This document shows positions 35,496 to 45,050 of a stretch of DNA of 64,000 bases, piece by piece. Source of the DNA: CAXQUZ01 sp942491145 (GTDB lineage: Bacteria > Myxococcota_A > UBA796 > UBA2385); the NCBI GenBank assembly GCA_942491145.1, contig CALOBC010000060.1, positions 83,413 through 147,412 of the forward strand, in the 5' to 3' direction. The stretch's first letter is position 1, and each line of letters opens with the position of its first letter. The position numbers were made by a program, and so were the translations under genes. Below the pieces are notes generated by a model. That model ran no database searches, was not told the origin of the DNA, and was given only the letters and a program-made list of their open reading frames with translations.

Positions 35496-36854
35496 TCACC
35501 TCCTGACCCGGCGGCCACGCACTGGGGCGGCGCGCACGGCGGTGATTTGGGCCAACCGGCGGGTCATGTCCTCGAACGGCGTCGAGTCTTCCACGGTCTG
35601 GCACAGGAACTTTCGGATGTGCGGGTTGGCGGCAATCGCCGTGTCCACCTCGTCATCGGTGCCTGGCTTGTAGGCCCCGAGTCGGATGAGCTCCTCGTTC
35701 TCCTGGTGCGTGGCAATCAGCGCACGCACTCGCCCGGCCCAGCGCATGTGGTCCGCCGTCGCGGTCTGCGGCATGGTGCGGCTGACGCTCTGAAGCACGT
35801 CGATTGCGGGATAGTGCCCCAAGCTGGCGAGACGTCGGGCCAGCACGATGTGGCCATCGACGATGCCCCGGACGGTGTCGGCGACCGGGTCTTCCATGTC
35901 TTCGCCCTCGACGAGGACCGTCAGGAAGCCGGTGATGGAGCCGGTTGGCGCGCCTGGACCGAGCCGCTCCAGCAGTCTGGGCATGAGCGAGAACACCGAT
36001 GGCGTGTACCCTTTGGTGGTCGGAGGCTCGCCTGCTGCCAAGCCGATCTGGCGCTGGGCCATGGCAAGGCGGGTGAGGCTGTCGACCATGAACAGGACAT
36101 TGTCGCCCTCGTCCCGAAAGTGCTCGGCAATGGCGATGGCCGAGAGCATTGCCTTGACCTGGAGGACCGGAGACGCGTCGGACGTGGCGATCACGATGAC
36201 GGAGCGCGCCATGCCCTCCGGTCCGAGATCTCGCTCCAAAAACTCACGCACTTCCCGACCGCGCTCGCCGATCAGCGCGACCACATTGATGTCTGCGCGG
36301 CTGTTCCGGGCGACCATGCCCATGAGCGTCGACTTGCCAACACCCGACCCCGCCATGACCGCCACACGCTGGCCCTGGCCGATGGTGAGCAGGCCGTCAA
36401 TCACACGAATCCCGGTGTCGAGGGTCTTGGTGATGCGTTGGCGGCGCATGGGATCCGGCGCTCCGCCCTCGAGGGCGCGACGGCGGGGGGTGTCGACGAG
36501 GGGGCGACCGTCCATCGGGTTGCCCAGCGGGTCGACCACCCGACCCAGCAGCCCTGGGCCGACCGGCACCGACAAGGTCTGGCTGCGGACCAGCACCGGA
36601 GAGCCATGGGCGATGCCTTGCAGCGTGCCCAGGGGCATCAGCAAAGCGCGGTGAGCACGAAACCCGATGACTTCGGCGAAGGTGCCGCCGACTTGGGTCA
36701 GCTCCCCGACAGCCACGCCCGGCAGGTCGGCCTCAATCACAGTGCCGACTACCTGGTGCACTTTGCCCGCGCGCCGGACCGGCGTGGTCCGTTGCAGCCG
36801 CTCGGTCAGTCGACCAAAGCCGAACGGGCGCGGCGCGGGGGTGTCGGCGTCCAT
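35496..36854 (-). CDS. fliI: Flagellum-specific ATPase FliI
   Basis: A 452-residue F1-beta-like ATPase energising type III export. Walker A AGSGVGKST (168-176), the ALIGERGREVREFLERDLG segment, Walker B VLFMVDSLTRLAMAQRQI and the C-terminal bundle are intact. I chose the ATG at 36854, which overlaps the fliH stop as TGATG, over an upstream frame adding eight residues. Confidence 0.95.
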   Translation of the reverse strand: MDADTPAPRPFGFGRLTERLQRTTPVRRAGKVHQVVGTVIEADLPGVAVGELTQVGGTFAEVIGFRAHRALLMPLGTLQGIAHGSPVLVRSQTLSVPVGPGLLGRVVDPLGNPMDGRPLVDTPRRRALEGGAPDPMRRQRITKTLDTGIRVIDGLLTIGQGQRVAVMAGSGVGKSTLMGMVARNSRADINVVALIGERGREVREFLERDLGPEGMARSVIVIATSDASPVLQVKAMLSAIAIAEHFRDEGDNVLFMVDSLTRLAMAQRQIGLAAGEPPTTKGYTPSVFSLMPRLLERLGPGAPTGSITGFLTVLVEGEDMEDPVADTVRGIVDGHIVLARRLASLGHYPAIDVLQSVSRTMPQTATADHMRWAGRVRALIATHQENEELIRLGAYKPGTDDEVDTAIAANPHIRKFLCQTVEDSTPFEDMTRRLAQITAVRAAPVRGRRVRR

Positions 36855-37600
36855 CAGCCGCCTTCCTCGGCCCGCCAAGCGGCCACGGCTGCGTCGACCG
36901 CTTCAAGGCCGGCCTGAACCGAGCCGTCGAGCTCGCCGCTCTCGCTGGTGGCGATGCACCCACCCTGAACGTCCATGTCGGCACGGATTTCCCAGCCCTC
37001 TCGATCACCGATGGCTTCGAGGGCCAACCCCACGTCTCGCGGGGCCACCCGAACCACCACACGACGGCTGCCGCTAAGGTGTTCCACGGCGGTCTTCAGG
37101 CGCTGCCGAAGGAGCATCTCCAGCAGCTCTGGGATGTCTCCGATGAGGTGATGCACGGCCGAGACGGCGAAGTTGGTGAGGTCTTCCCGGGCTTCGGACG
37201 CCCACTCGGCCCGCGCTGCGTCGAGCTCGTTGGCGATCTGAGCGAGGCGTTCCTCGGACTCTCGCCGCTCGTCCAACGCCGGCTGAAGGGACTCGGCACC
37301 TTTCTGAAAGCCACGCTTTTCGGCCTCCTGCACCATCACCGCGATGTCTTCGGCGGAGGGGCCAGACGGCTCGTCGGGCACCGAGGCGGATGCCGGCTCG
37401 GGCTCTGGTATCGGGAAGATGGTGCGGGGCTGCGGTAGATTGCTGAGGTCATACAGGGGGGTCGGCTCGTGGAGGGCCGAGTCGGCACGGATGGGCACCA
37501 CCATGTCCCGCTCAGCGGCCGACCCCCTGCCCCGCCCCGTCGGCGAGAACGCGGTCCGAACCAAGCCCATCGGCACAAAACCGCTTGGTGCATCCCCCAT
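36854..37600 (-). CDS. fliH: Flagellar assembly protein FliH
   Basis: A 248-residue regulator of FliI. Low-complexity, Pro-rich N-terminus (1-85), then a helical part with AEKRGFQKGAESLQPALDER, containing a single GxxxG-like turn, and a C-terminal V/A-ATPase-E-like domain (VVVRVAPRDVGLALEAI). Lies between fliG and fliI. Confidence 0.87.
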   Translation of the reverse strand: MGDAPSGFVPMGLVRTAFSPTGRGRGSAAERDMVVPIRADSALHEPTPLYDLSNLPQPRTIFPIPEPEPASASVPDEPSGPSAEDIAVMVQEAEKRGFQKGAESLQPALDERRESEERLAQIANELDAARAEWASEAREDLTNFAVSAVHHLIGDIPELLEMLLRQRLKTAVEHLSGSRRVVVRVAPRDVGLALEAIGDREGWEIRADMDVQGGCIATSESGELDGSVQAGLEAVDAAVAAWRAEEGG

Positions 37601-37603
37601 TTC

Positions 37604-38614
37604 TCAGCCCCCGTCTTCGTCGTCGGCGCCCATCGGCAAGTAGATGGAGCCATCTTCCGCGAGCGTCAGAGCGGCTGCAACAATTCGTTCCTGGGCGGCC
37701 CTCACGCGAGAGCGCGGCACCGGTCCCATGATCTCCATCTCTTCCCGGATGTCCTCGGCTGCACGCTTCGACACGTTGGCGAGGAACATGTCCTGCATCT
37801 GGGCGTTGGCACCCTTGAGGCCGAGCACCAGGTCGTCGCGGTCGACTTGCTTGAGCACGGTCTGGATCGCCATCGGGGTCAGTGCCACAAGGTCGTCGAA
37901 GACGATCATGCGGCGACGCAGGGCGTCCGCCAGATCGGAGTCCTCGTCGGACACCATCTCCAAGATCATGCCGTTGTCGTTGCGGCTCATCCGGCCGAGG
38001 ATGCGCGCAGTGCGGTCAATGCCGCCGACGTCAAGGTGATCGTCCTGCTTGCCCAGTGCCGAGCGCAGCGCAGAGATGACATCGTCGGCCAGCTCGCCCG
38101 GAATGCGTTTGAGGCGGGCCATGCGCATCGTGATGCGGCCCTGAGCGTCATCGTCCAGGTACTTGAGCACCTTTGCGGCGTTGTCTTGGCCCATCAGGCA
38201 CAGCGCAACGGCCTGGGTCTGGGGGTGTTCATCTTTGATCATGGCGGCCACGCTCTGGGGCGGGCGCATGCTGATGAACTGTTCGAAGTCCTTGTTGACT
38301 CGACGGTTGATGATCGGCAGCAGCTCGGCGCGGCGGACGTCGTCAAGCAGGTCAGGGAGCACCTTCACGACGAAGTCGGGCCCGGACCGGGGCATCAGGC
38401 TGACCTCGTGCAAGTCTCGCACGAAGTCCCCGATGACACTCTCGATCACGCCAGACTCGACATTCTCGATGGTGCCCATCGCCAGACCAACCGCGCGCAC
38501 GTCGTCGTCGTCAAGCTGTCGCAGCAGGTTTCTCGCCACGTCGCGATCCAGGTACATGACCAGAATCGCGGCGCGCTCGGCACCTGAGAGATCGGATGCG
38601 GCGTCTTCGGCCAT
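37604..38614 (-). CDS. fliG: Flagellar motor switch protein FliG
   Basis: A 336-residue rotor protein. Three armadillo-like domains are recognisable: N-terminal FliF-binding part, middle domain with the EHPQ motif (IKDEHPQTQAVALCLMGQ), and a C-terminal torque domain with the charged helix DADALRRRM-like region (SDLADALRRRMIVFDDLV) and QVDRDDLVLGLKGA. Normal length plus a short acidic tail. Confidence 0.95.
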   Translation of the reverse strand: MAEDAASDLSGAERAAILVMYLDRDVARNLLRQLDDDDVRAVGLAMGTIENVESGVIESVIGDFVRDLHEVSLMPRSGPDFVVKVLPDLLDDVRRAELLPIINRRVNKDFEQFISMRPPQSVAAMIKDEHPQTQAVALCLMGQDNAAKVLKYLDDDAQGRITMRMARLKRIPGELADDVISALRSALGKQDDHLDVGGIDRTARILGRMSRNDNGMILEMVSDEDSDLADALRRRMIVFDDLVALTPMAIQTVLKQVDRDDLVLGLKGANAQMQDMFLANVSKRAAEDIREEMEIMGPVPRSRVRAAQERIVAAALTLAEDGSIYLPMGADDEDGG

Positions 38615-38802
38615 GATTCGAGAAGCTCCGGCGAACTGGGGGCGCGCTCAAGGTCTGCGGGCCGAGTGCCCAATCAGGGGATGACGCTCAAGCGGGCAGC
38701 AGTCTGGGGAACTGGTCCCCGTGCGTCAAGTGCTGAGCTGTCGACAGGCACATGCACGGCATCTGCCGCGCACCACGCTCAGCCAACAAGCACCATCAGC
38801 GC

Positions 38803-40485
38803 TCAACCCTCACGGATCCAGCGGCGGAGGACTTGGGCGGTGGCTTCCCGCTCCAAGTCGACCAACCGGTTGAGATCGGCGGCATCAACATTTTCGAAGT
38901 TGTCGACCATGCTGCGCAGCCGTTCGGTGAGGTTCCGGCTGGCTTCGCGCCGACCGTCGTCCTCTTCTCCCAAGGCATTGAGCCGACCCTCTACGCCGCT
39001 CCCGCCAAAGGAGCCATCTGTGAGGGCGCCTGTCCCACCGACGGCACCTGGCTCCAAGGCCGGAGGCAGCGGCGGCTCGGACGCCTTGGCGACCGCAGAG
39101 ACCAATGGACGAATGACCAGGAAGAAGAACAGCAGCACCGCAAGGCCGAGGAGCAGCAGCGACTGGCTGGACTCGGTAAGCCAGGCGTTGCCCTTCTCGT
39201 CCACCAAGCCTTCGTCTCGCGCGGTCGCGGAGAAGGGCAGGAACGTGACCTTGAGGCTGTCGTTGCGCTCGGCGGCGAAGCCCATTGCGGTGCTGGCGGT
39301 CTGCTGGATCTGTTGTTCCAGCTCCGTGATCCGAGCGGCGATGGCTTCTTCGGTGGGCTCGTCTCCACCACCGGCCTTCAGGCTCGCACTCGCCAGCTTC
39401 CTGACCGCGTCCGCGTTGACCATGATGCCCACGCTGACCCGCTTGATGGTGCCCGGAGCCCTGCTCTCGTGTTCTTCGACCCGGCTGGGCTCGAAGTTGG
39501 AGCGGATCTCACTGACCTCGCGGTCCTGCGTGGAGGCGTTGCCTTCCCCGCCCTGTTCCGGGAGGTTGGAGCCGGTCCCGGGCACTCCGGTGGGCCGGGT
39601 GCTGGTGCTGACTTCTTCCCGAATGCTCTCGGAGACCATCGCCTTCTTTTCATCGTCCACCGAGCGGCGGATGACGTCCATCGACGTGGTGTCGAGCTCC
39701 ACGGTCACACCGATGTCGATGTCATTGGTGCTGCCGAGCACCCGCACCAGTGCTTTGGCGATGGCGGACTCGGTCCGTCGCTCTTCGGCGATCTGGATCG
39801 CCATCATGGCAGGCACGCCGGCCATGATGCCGCCGTCATCTTCACCGCCCGCAAGCAGATCGCCGTCTTGATCGACCACAACGACGTTTGCGGACTTGAG
39901 CCCGTTGACGGAACCGGACACGAGCGCAGTGATGCCCCGTGACTCTGCCGCGGTCAGTGCGGCGCCAGGCAGAAGGTTCACGAGCACGCTGGCGCTCGGG
40001 GGCCGCTGATCCCGCAAGAAGGGACTGTCTTCGGGCAGGACAATGTGCACCCGAGCCGAAGCTACCTTGCCGAGGGAGGCCACCGTCTTGCTCAGCTCCC
40101 CTTCAAGGGCACGCTGGTAGGTCCACTGCTCCCGCTGGGGAGATGTGCCCAGCTCGATGCTCTCGAGCAACTCGAAGCCGATGACTTGGCCAGCGGCCGC
40201 GCTGGCGAGCCGAGCACGGCCTTCATCTTCGGGTCTGACCATCAAGGTTCGGCCGTCATTGCCGACTTGGTAGGCGATGCCCTGTTCGTCCAGCGCATCG
40301 GCCACGACCTGGATGTCGGCCGGGTTGCTGGAGGTGAACATCGGGTCGTAGCCTTCGTTCGAGCTCCACCAGCCGACGGCCACAAGTGCCACCAAAGCCA
40401 GCACTACAGCGGCGGTGAGAATCCGCTGCTGCCCGGGCTGAAGTGTCTCGTAGTATTTGCGAAGCTGATCGAGAATTCCCGACAC
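38803..40485 (-). CDS. fliF: Flagellar MS-ring protein FliF
   Basis: A 560-residue MS-ring subunit. Membrane helix near the N-terminus (RILTAAVVLALVALVAVGWW), ring-building motifs including YQRALEGELSKTVASLGKVA and ARVHIVLPEDSPF, a low-complexity periplasmic loop, a second helix at about 435-460 and a FliG-binding C-terminus (DLEREATAQVLRRWIREG). A gap of 188 bases to fliG holds only a small GGGGA/TCCCC hairpin. Confidence 0.95.
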   Translation of the reverse strand: MSGILDQLRKYYETLQPGQQRILTAAVVLALVALVAVGWWSSNEGYDPMFTSSNPADIQVVADALDEQGIAYQVGNDGRTLMVRPEDEGRARLASAAAGQVIGFELLESIELGTSPQREQWTYQRALEGELSKTVASLGKVASARVHIVLPEDSPFLRDQRPPSASVLVNLLPGAALTAAESRGITALVSGSVNGLKSANVVVVDQDGDLLAGGEDDGGIMAGVPAMMAIQIAEERRTESAIAKALVRVLGSTNDIDIGVTVELDTTSMDVIRRSVDDEKKAMVSESIREEVSTSTRPTGVPGTGSNLPEQGGEGNASTQDREVSEIRSNFEPSRVEEHESRAPGTIKRVSVGIMVNADAVRKLASASLKAGGGDEPTEEAIAARITELEQQIQQTASTAMGFAAERNDSLKVTFLPFSATARDEGLVDEKGNAWLTESSQSLLLLGLAVLLFFFLVIRPLVSAVAKASEPPLPPALEPGAVGGTGALTDGSFGGSGVEGRLNALGEEDDGRREASRNLTERLRSMVDNFENVDAADLNRLVDLEREATAQVLRRWIREG

Positions 40486-40596
40486 ACCGACTCCATGAAA
40501 ACGCCCGGCGGTGCCGCGCGGCTTTCGAGTTTATGCATTCCTGCAACAAAAAGTCACGAATGTCGAGCACTCGTGATGTGTCGAGGGACTTGCGGG

Positions 40597-40615
40597 CCAC
40601 CCACAATGTGGGCGG
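40597..40615 (-). repeat. Hairpin between fliE and fliF
   Basis: An inverted repeat (arms 40597-40605 and 40607-40615, centred on CCCACAATGTGGG) can form a stem of 6-8 pairs just after the fliE stop. No T-run follows on the minus strand, so it is not a clear terminator. Confidence 0.4.
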
Positions 40616-40631
40616 TCCCACACAGCCAAAG

Positions 40632-40922
40632 TCAGATTTGCATGTTCTGGATCTTCTCAAACGCATCCACCGCGGCGTCGCGGGTGGAGACCATCAGCCG
40701 AAGTGCGATGTCCGCCTCTTCCAGCGCAATCATCGTGCTGTGGACATCAACATCGTCACCCGACGACAGCCGGCTGAGTCGCACATCGCCAGCGTTCTGG
40801 TGGTTGCTGACTTGGGAGATCGCCGCTTCAAGCTGCGCTTCAAACCCGGAGGCCACCGGAGCCTCGGCGGCGGGCATGATGCTGCCCAAGCCCACAATCG
40901 ACGGAATCTGGTTGATTGACAT
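40632..40922 (-). CDS. fliE: Flagellar hook-basal body protein FliE
   Basis: A 96-residue adaptor joining MS-ring and rod. The C-terminal signature is present (VDVHSTMIALEEADIALRLM, then VSTRDAAVDAFEKIQNMQI). Follows flgC by 2 bases and has normal size. Confidence 0.92.
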   Translation of the reverse strand: MSINQIPSIVGLGSIMPAAEAPVASGFEAQLEAAISQVSNHQNAGDVRLSRLSSGDDVDVHSTMIALEEADIALRLMVSTRDAAVDAFEKIQNMQI

Positions 40923-40924
40923 GC

Positions 40925-41350
40925 TCAGCGTCCAATCGCGAGTGCGGCATTTGCCAGATCGCGTGTGGTCTTGACGACGTTGGTGTTGGCCTCGTAGAGG
41001 CGCGAAGTGGTCATCATGTCGACCATTTCTTCGAGGATGTTGACGTTCGGGTAGCTCACATAGCCGTCCCCATCGGCATCCGGATGACTCGGATCATACA
41101 CAAGCACCGGCGGGGCGTCGGAGTCCACGACGTCAACGACGTCCACATGGGACATGGCCTGGTCGAGCACCGTGCCGAACTCAGCCGGCCGCGACTCCAC
41201 GACCAGCATCTGGCGCCGGTACGGAGCAATGACCCCTTCTTCGGTGCGCGTGCTCCGAGCGTTGGCCATGTTGGAGGACACCGCTTGAAGACGCAGGCGC
41301 TGAGCGGTCAGTCCGCTCGCACTGACGCTGAAGATGTCGAGAAGATCCAT
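40925..41350 (-). CDS. flgC: Flagellar rod protein FlgC
   Basis: A 141-residue proximal-rod protein. N-terminal signature DIFSVSASGLTAQRLRLQAV and SNMANARSTRTEEG; C-terminal PNVNILEEMVDMMTTSRLYE and TRDLANAALAIGR are typical of FlgC. The middle part is short. Lies 32 bases after flgB. Confidence 0.93.
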   Translation of the reverse strand: MDLLDIFSVSASGLTAQRLRLQAVSSNMANARSTRTEEGVIAPYRRQMLVVESRPAEFGTVLDQAMSHVDVVDVVDSDAPPVLVYDPSHPDADGDGYVSYPNVNILEEMVDMMTTSRLYEANTNVVKTTRDLANAALAIGR

Positions 41351-41382
41351 GTCCTGCTCCCGTGGCTGGTCAGCCCGTAGAA

Positions 41383-41796
41383 TCAGCCCCCGCTGCCATC
41401 GCCGGCAGCGTACCGCAACATCGCCATCCGCCGGCTCAAGCCAGTGGCGACGGCCTCGTACATCACACTGTTCTCAGTGAGCCGAACCATCTCGCGTTCC
41501 GCGTTCACCGAGTTTTGATCGGCGGCCCAGGGGGGCGGTTCGATCTCTTCGATCTCGGGGCTTCGTGGATCGGCCCCGGGTGCCATGACATGGCCGGCAT
41601 GGGTTCGTCGCATCGCGAGCTCGTCGCCGCGCCCCACCGCATTGGCCAGAATCCGGTCAAACGGAATGTAGCGGGCACGGTACCCAGGCGTCGCCGCGTT
41701 GGCCAAGTTGCTCGCGGTGATGCCGTGCTGGGCCTCACGCAGGTCGAGAACCCGCGCCATGCCCACGTGCAGTCGATCAAACAAGAATGCGCTCAC
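41383..41796 (-). CDS. flgB: Flagellar rod protein FlgB
   Basis: A 137-residue proximal-rod protein. Signature REAQHGITASNLANAATPGY near the N-terminus and VNAEREMVRLTENSVMYEAV near the C-terminus. I chose GTG at 41796 (VSAFLFDRLHVGMARVLDLR), with GGAGG 4 bases upstream; this matches the length and start of other FlgB proteins, while longer frames run into the intergenic region. Confidence 0.9.
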   Translation of the reverse strand: MSAFLFDRLHVGMARVLDLREAQHGITASNLANAATPGYRARYIPFDRILANAVGRGDELAMRRTHAGHVMAPGADPRSPEIEEIEPPPWAADQNSVNAEREMVRLTENSVMYEAVATGLSRRMAMLRYAAGDGSGG

Positions 41797-42105
41797 ACCG
41801 CCTCCGGGCCTGCAGTGAACACTGTCAGCCAGTCTGACCGCCTTCCATCCCCCCAATGGGTGTACGGCAGAGGTCCGCGACATAATACCGGGGATGCAGT
41901 TCTGCACCACCACGATCAAAACGAAGGGCGCCTCCAGCGCGACGGCGACCCGGCCTCAAGTGTGCTCACAGCCGCACACTCTGGGCGTTTGCCGTGGCGA
42001 TTCGGGCTTCATCATCCGCGGCGACGAGGAGGGTCGACATGCAACGGCGCAGTCAGACGCCCAGGGACGGCGAAGGGCGCAGGGGAGCATTCTGGGGGGA
42101 CAGGC
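41797..42105. other. 309-base gap between the TPR gene and flgB
   Basis: No credible gene. On the minus strand a TATTAT hexamer (plus 41882-41887) stands out in a GC-rich context about 85 bases before flgB and could be a -10 element, but no good -35 was found. A GG/GC arrangement nearby has 9 rather than the 10 bases needed for sigma-54. Confidence 0.5.
41882..41887 (-). promoter_or_regulatory. Candidate -10 element upstream of flgB
   Basis: TATTAT on the minus strand, the only clearly A/T-rich hexamer in this GC-rich gap. No convincing -35 at 16-18 bases was found. Confidence 0.2.
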
Positions 42106-44340
42106 CTACTGAGGCTCGCGGGCCCAGGGCAGCTCACGCCGAGTCTCCAACGCTTCAGCAAAGGCCATGGCGTCTTGTTGTTCCCGTGCCATCAGCGCCC
42201 AGAAGTCCTTGCCTTTTGCCAGACCATCGAGGGCATCGGCATCCTTGAACCCGTCCGCGAGCGAAGCCAGCCACTGGGCATACCGGGCTTCGACCTCGGA
42301 TGTGGTCCGCTCCGCAGCGAGGTCGGCGGCTTGTCGCGCACGGACTCCTTGCCCCAAGACAAGCTCGCAGCGGGCCAGCGCCAGGTAGGGACGTGACCGC
42401 TTTTCCAATGCTTGCGCCGGCGCGGGCACCAGCAGTCGCCGCAGCGTGGGAACGGCCCGAGCACACTGTCCATCTTCGGCATCAATCACGCCCAACCGGA
42501 GCTGAGCTTCGTCGCGGTGCCGTGGATCGGCAATGGCCACCCGCAAGGCGGTGCGTGCGGCGGGGAGGTTGCCTGCCCCTTCATGGAGCCGCGCACGAAG
42601 CATGGGAACTTGCCCAGGGTCTTCGAGCGCCGCACCCATCTCGTCGAGGTAGTCCAGCGTGGCCAGACCGTCGGCCCAGTTGTTGACTTGGCCGTAGAGC
42701 TCGGCCAAACGGAAGACCAGTGCGGGGTCGTCCACACCGCTCGCCACCAGCACCGACACCGCATCCCGAAGCACCACAACTGCGCGCTCGGGCAGCCCGA
42801 CTTCTTCGTATGCGCGTGCCACATGGAGCAGCCCTCGAGGGTCGGACACGGCGCGGCGCACGGACTTGTGCCAGACCGTCTCGTGAATGGCCGCGATGTC
42901 GAACCAACGTTCGGCACCCGCCAGCTCGCCGATGTACTGCGAGTAGATGGCCCAGAACCGCTCCGGCACGTCCGAACCCTCAGCCTTTTGGGGGTGGCGC
43001 TGAAGCAGCACTGCGAGGTCATTGATGGCGTCTTCAGCCGCCATGATCTCCCGATCGATCTGGCTCAGGAGGTACAGCGCCTCGGCGCCCGCATCGGTGC
43101 GGGGCATGCTGGCCTGCACCAGCGAAGGGATCTCCTTGGCCCACTTGCTCGGGTCCCCCCCCGACTTGTGCAAGCGGAAGAACAGCTGGCGCACTGACCG
43201 CATGTCGGTCTCGGCCTGGGCCCACGCGTTGACGGCGCCCTGGTACTCCCCGTCATAGAAGCGGGCGTCGCCGAGACGGAGCGCCCACCGCTGCCGAGCT
43301 GCACCCTCCACGTCTTCGCCGACGGCCTCGAGGATGTGGCGGCTTTCGGCAACCCGACCATCCATCTGGAGCAGCTCGGCCGCGAGCAGCAAGGGGCCCG
43401 TCGCCGAAGTGCTGGACCACAGCAGGCGCGCGGTCGGCGCACGGGCAGGTGTGCCCGTTGCGAGGCTGATCAGCGCGAGCCCCTCCACAATGGAGTCATG
43501 GTCGGCTCCGAGGAAGTGGGCTTCCTTGTACCAAGCCCTTGCCTCGTCAAAGCGCCCGACGGCTTGGGCGGCCCGGGCGCGCTCGAGAGCAATGTCTTTC
43601 TGGGCGACGGGCCCAGGAGCTTGGCTGAGCAGCGAGAGGTAGTGGTGCGCCTCTCGTCCAAAACCCAGCTCGAGATAGTAATACCCGAGATAATAGAGCT
43701 GCTCTTGGTGCTGCCGTGAGCCTGGCGCCGCCGCCAACATCGCCAGTCGGGCTTGGTCCACGCGGTCCCAGTTCGCTTCGAACATCAGCTCGGGAGTCCG
43801 GACCAGCTCGGGCTCGTATTCCCAGGACTTCAGGGGCTGCGCCAGCGCATCGCCCGGCAAGAAGCGGAAGTGGGATGGCGGGTCTTGGGCCGGGGGCGTG
43901 GGCGGGAGCTCGTCGCGCACCAGCTGGTCCAAGGTCGGGGCGTCGACGCGGAGCCGCAGGGGGTTGTCCTGACGCGGCACGATATCGAATACGAGCGCAC
44001 CGTTGTCGATCCGCGGCACCACATCGAGATCGGAGCGGCGCAAGGTCATTCGGACGAGCCAGACCCCGCCGCCCTGGTTGACGGCGTCCATGCCTTCGAT
44101 CTGGGGAGTGTTGCCCGTGAGGCGCGCGCGCAGGTTGACATCCACGCCCCGCACCACCATCTCCACAACACCAGTGCCCGCGCGGGGCAGCCGCCGGACG
44201 CTAGCGTTCGCGCCCACGTCCACCCGAAATGACGGATATTCGGAGGGCTGGACCGGCGTGGGTCCAGACTGGGCAAGTGAGACCGGAGACCCCAAGAGGG
44301 CCAGGGCCAGCACAAACAGCGCTCGCCGTTGCAGACTCAC
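42106..44340 (-). CDS. Exported TPR-repeat protein in the flagellar block (PflA-like architecture)
   Basis: A 744-residue periplasmic protein. Signal peptide (RRALFVLALALLGSPVSLA), then a beta-rich domain at about 35-140 (FRVDVGANASVRRLPRAGTG, LVRMTLRRSDLDVVPRID), resembling an AMIN-like beta sandwich, and a long series of TPR-like helix pairs from about 190 to 740 (for example YYLGYYYLELGFGREAHHYL). This layout, beta domain plus TPR superhelix of about 750-800 residues, is that of PflA, a motor scaffold of Campylobacter and Helicobacter. Homology is not claimed. GTG start overlaps the upstream gene's stop (GTGA), so the two are coupled. Lies between fliS and flgB. Confidence 0.65.
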   Translation of the reverse strand: MSLQRRALFVLALALLGSPVSLAQSGPTPVQPSEYPSFRVDVGANASVRRLPRAGTGVVEMVVRGVDVNLRARLTGNTPQIEGMDAVNQGGGVWLVRMTLRRSDLDVVPRIDNGALVFDIVPRQDNPLRLRVDAPTLDQLVRDELPPTPPAQDPPSHFRFLPGDALAQPLKSWEYEPELVRTPELMFEANWDRVDQARLAMLAAAPGSRQHQEQLYYLGYYYLELGFGREAHHYLSLLSQAPGPVAQKDIALERARAAQAVGRFDEARAWYKEAHFLGADHDSIVEGLALISLATGTPARAPTARLLWSSTSATGPLLLAAELLQMDGRVAESRHILEAVGEDVEGAARQRWALRLGDARFYDGEYQGAVNAWAQAETDMRSVRQLFFRLHKSGGDPSKWAKEIPSLVQASMPRTDAGAEALYLLSQIDREIMAAEDAINDLAVLLQRHPQKAEGSDVPERFWAIYSQYIGELAGAERWFDIAAIHETVWHKSVRRAVSDPRGLLHVARAYEEVGLPERAVVVLRDAVSVLVASGVDDPALVFRLAELYGQVNNWADGLATLDYLDEMGAALEDPGQVPMLRARLHEGAGNLPAARTALRVAIADPRHRDEAQLRLGVIDAEDGQCARAVPTLRRLLVPAPAQALEKRSRPYLALARCELVLGQGVRARQAADLAAERTTSEVEARYAQWLASLADGFKDADALDGLAKGKDFWALMAREQQDAMAFAEALETRRELPWAREPQ

Positions 44341-45026
44341 AGTCGTGCCACCAGCCCCACGCTCACACGCCAGGCGCTGAAGTCGAAGCCGGTGCCAGTG
44401 TCGAAGGCTTGGTGTTGCCGTCGACCCACCATCAGCTCGACATCCATGCCCTTGTTCGCACCGCTGCCGGTCCCTGGACGAATCCGAGGTTCCATAAACG
44501 ACGTGTGGATGCGGCTTCCCAAGCGGAGGTCCACGCCGGGCTTGACCCCAGACACCGAGCCGATCGTGGTGGTGGACTCCGTGAAGATGGCCAGCGCATA
44601 GCCGGCGCCGGCAAAGACCTCGGCGCGGTCGAGCTCTTTGGAAAAGGAGAGCCCCAGCGTCAGCGGAATCAGCTCGAGGTAGCCGGGGGCAATCTCATAC
44701 GTGGTCTTCTTGAAGGTCACGGTGCGGCCGGCCGCGGAGGGCTGGCGCATGTAGCCCAGCTCCGCTTCCACCATCATCCAGTCGGTGATGCCAAAGCCAC
44801 CGAACCCCGCGCCCGCGAACCGGCTGGAGCGGTAGCCCTGGATGATGGCCTCGTCTTGCCAAACTTCGCCGATGCCGCGAAAGCCGATCAGCACCTCGCG
44901 GCGGGCCTTGGACGGCGCCACCGATGGCTCTTCGGCGAGGGCGACGGGCGCCCCAAGACCGAGCGATGCCGCAGCGACCACCACACAGGCCGCGAGGCGA
45001 ACATCAAGTCGATTGGCGGAATGCAT
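44337..45026 (-). CDS. Outer-membrane-like protein coupled to the TPR gene
   Basis: A 229-residue exported protein: signal peptide ending APVALA (about residue 31), then alternating amphipathic strands (AGAGFGGFGITDWMMVEAEL, AEVFAGAGYALAIF) ending in WRVSVGLVARL, which suggests a small outer-membrane beta barrel of OmpW/OmpA-like size. No named family was recognised. It overlaps the TPR gene by 4 bases and is separated from the FliT-like gene by 24 bases, so it appears to be part of the flagellar transcription unit. Confidence 0.6.
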   Translation of the reverse strand: MHSANRLDVRLAACVVVAAASLGLGAPVALAEEPSVAPSKARREVLIGFRGIGEVWQDEAIIQGYRSSRFAGAGFGGFGITDWMMVEAELGYMRQPSAAGRTVTFKKTTYEIAPGYLELIPLTLGLSFSKELDRAEVFAGAGYALAIFTESTTTIGSVSGVKPGVDLRLGSRIHTSFMEPRIRPGTGSGANKGMDVELMVGRRQHQAFDTGTGFDFSAWRVSVGLVARL

Positions 45027-45050
45027 CGAAAGTTCCTGGCTGCGTTGGGT

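Noticed and set aside
35370..36917. 515-codon open frame on the plus strand
   Set aside because: Antisense to fliI, which has intact Walker motifs.
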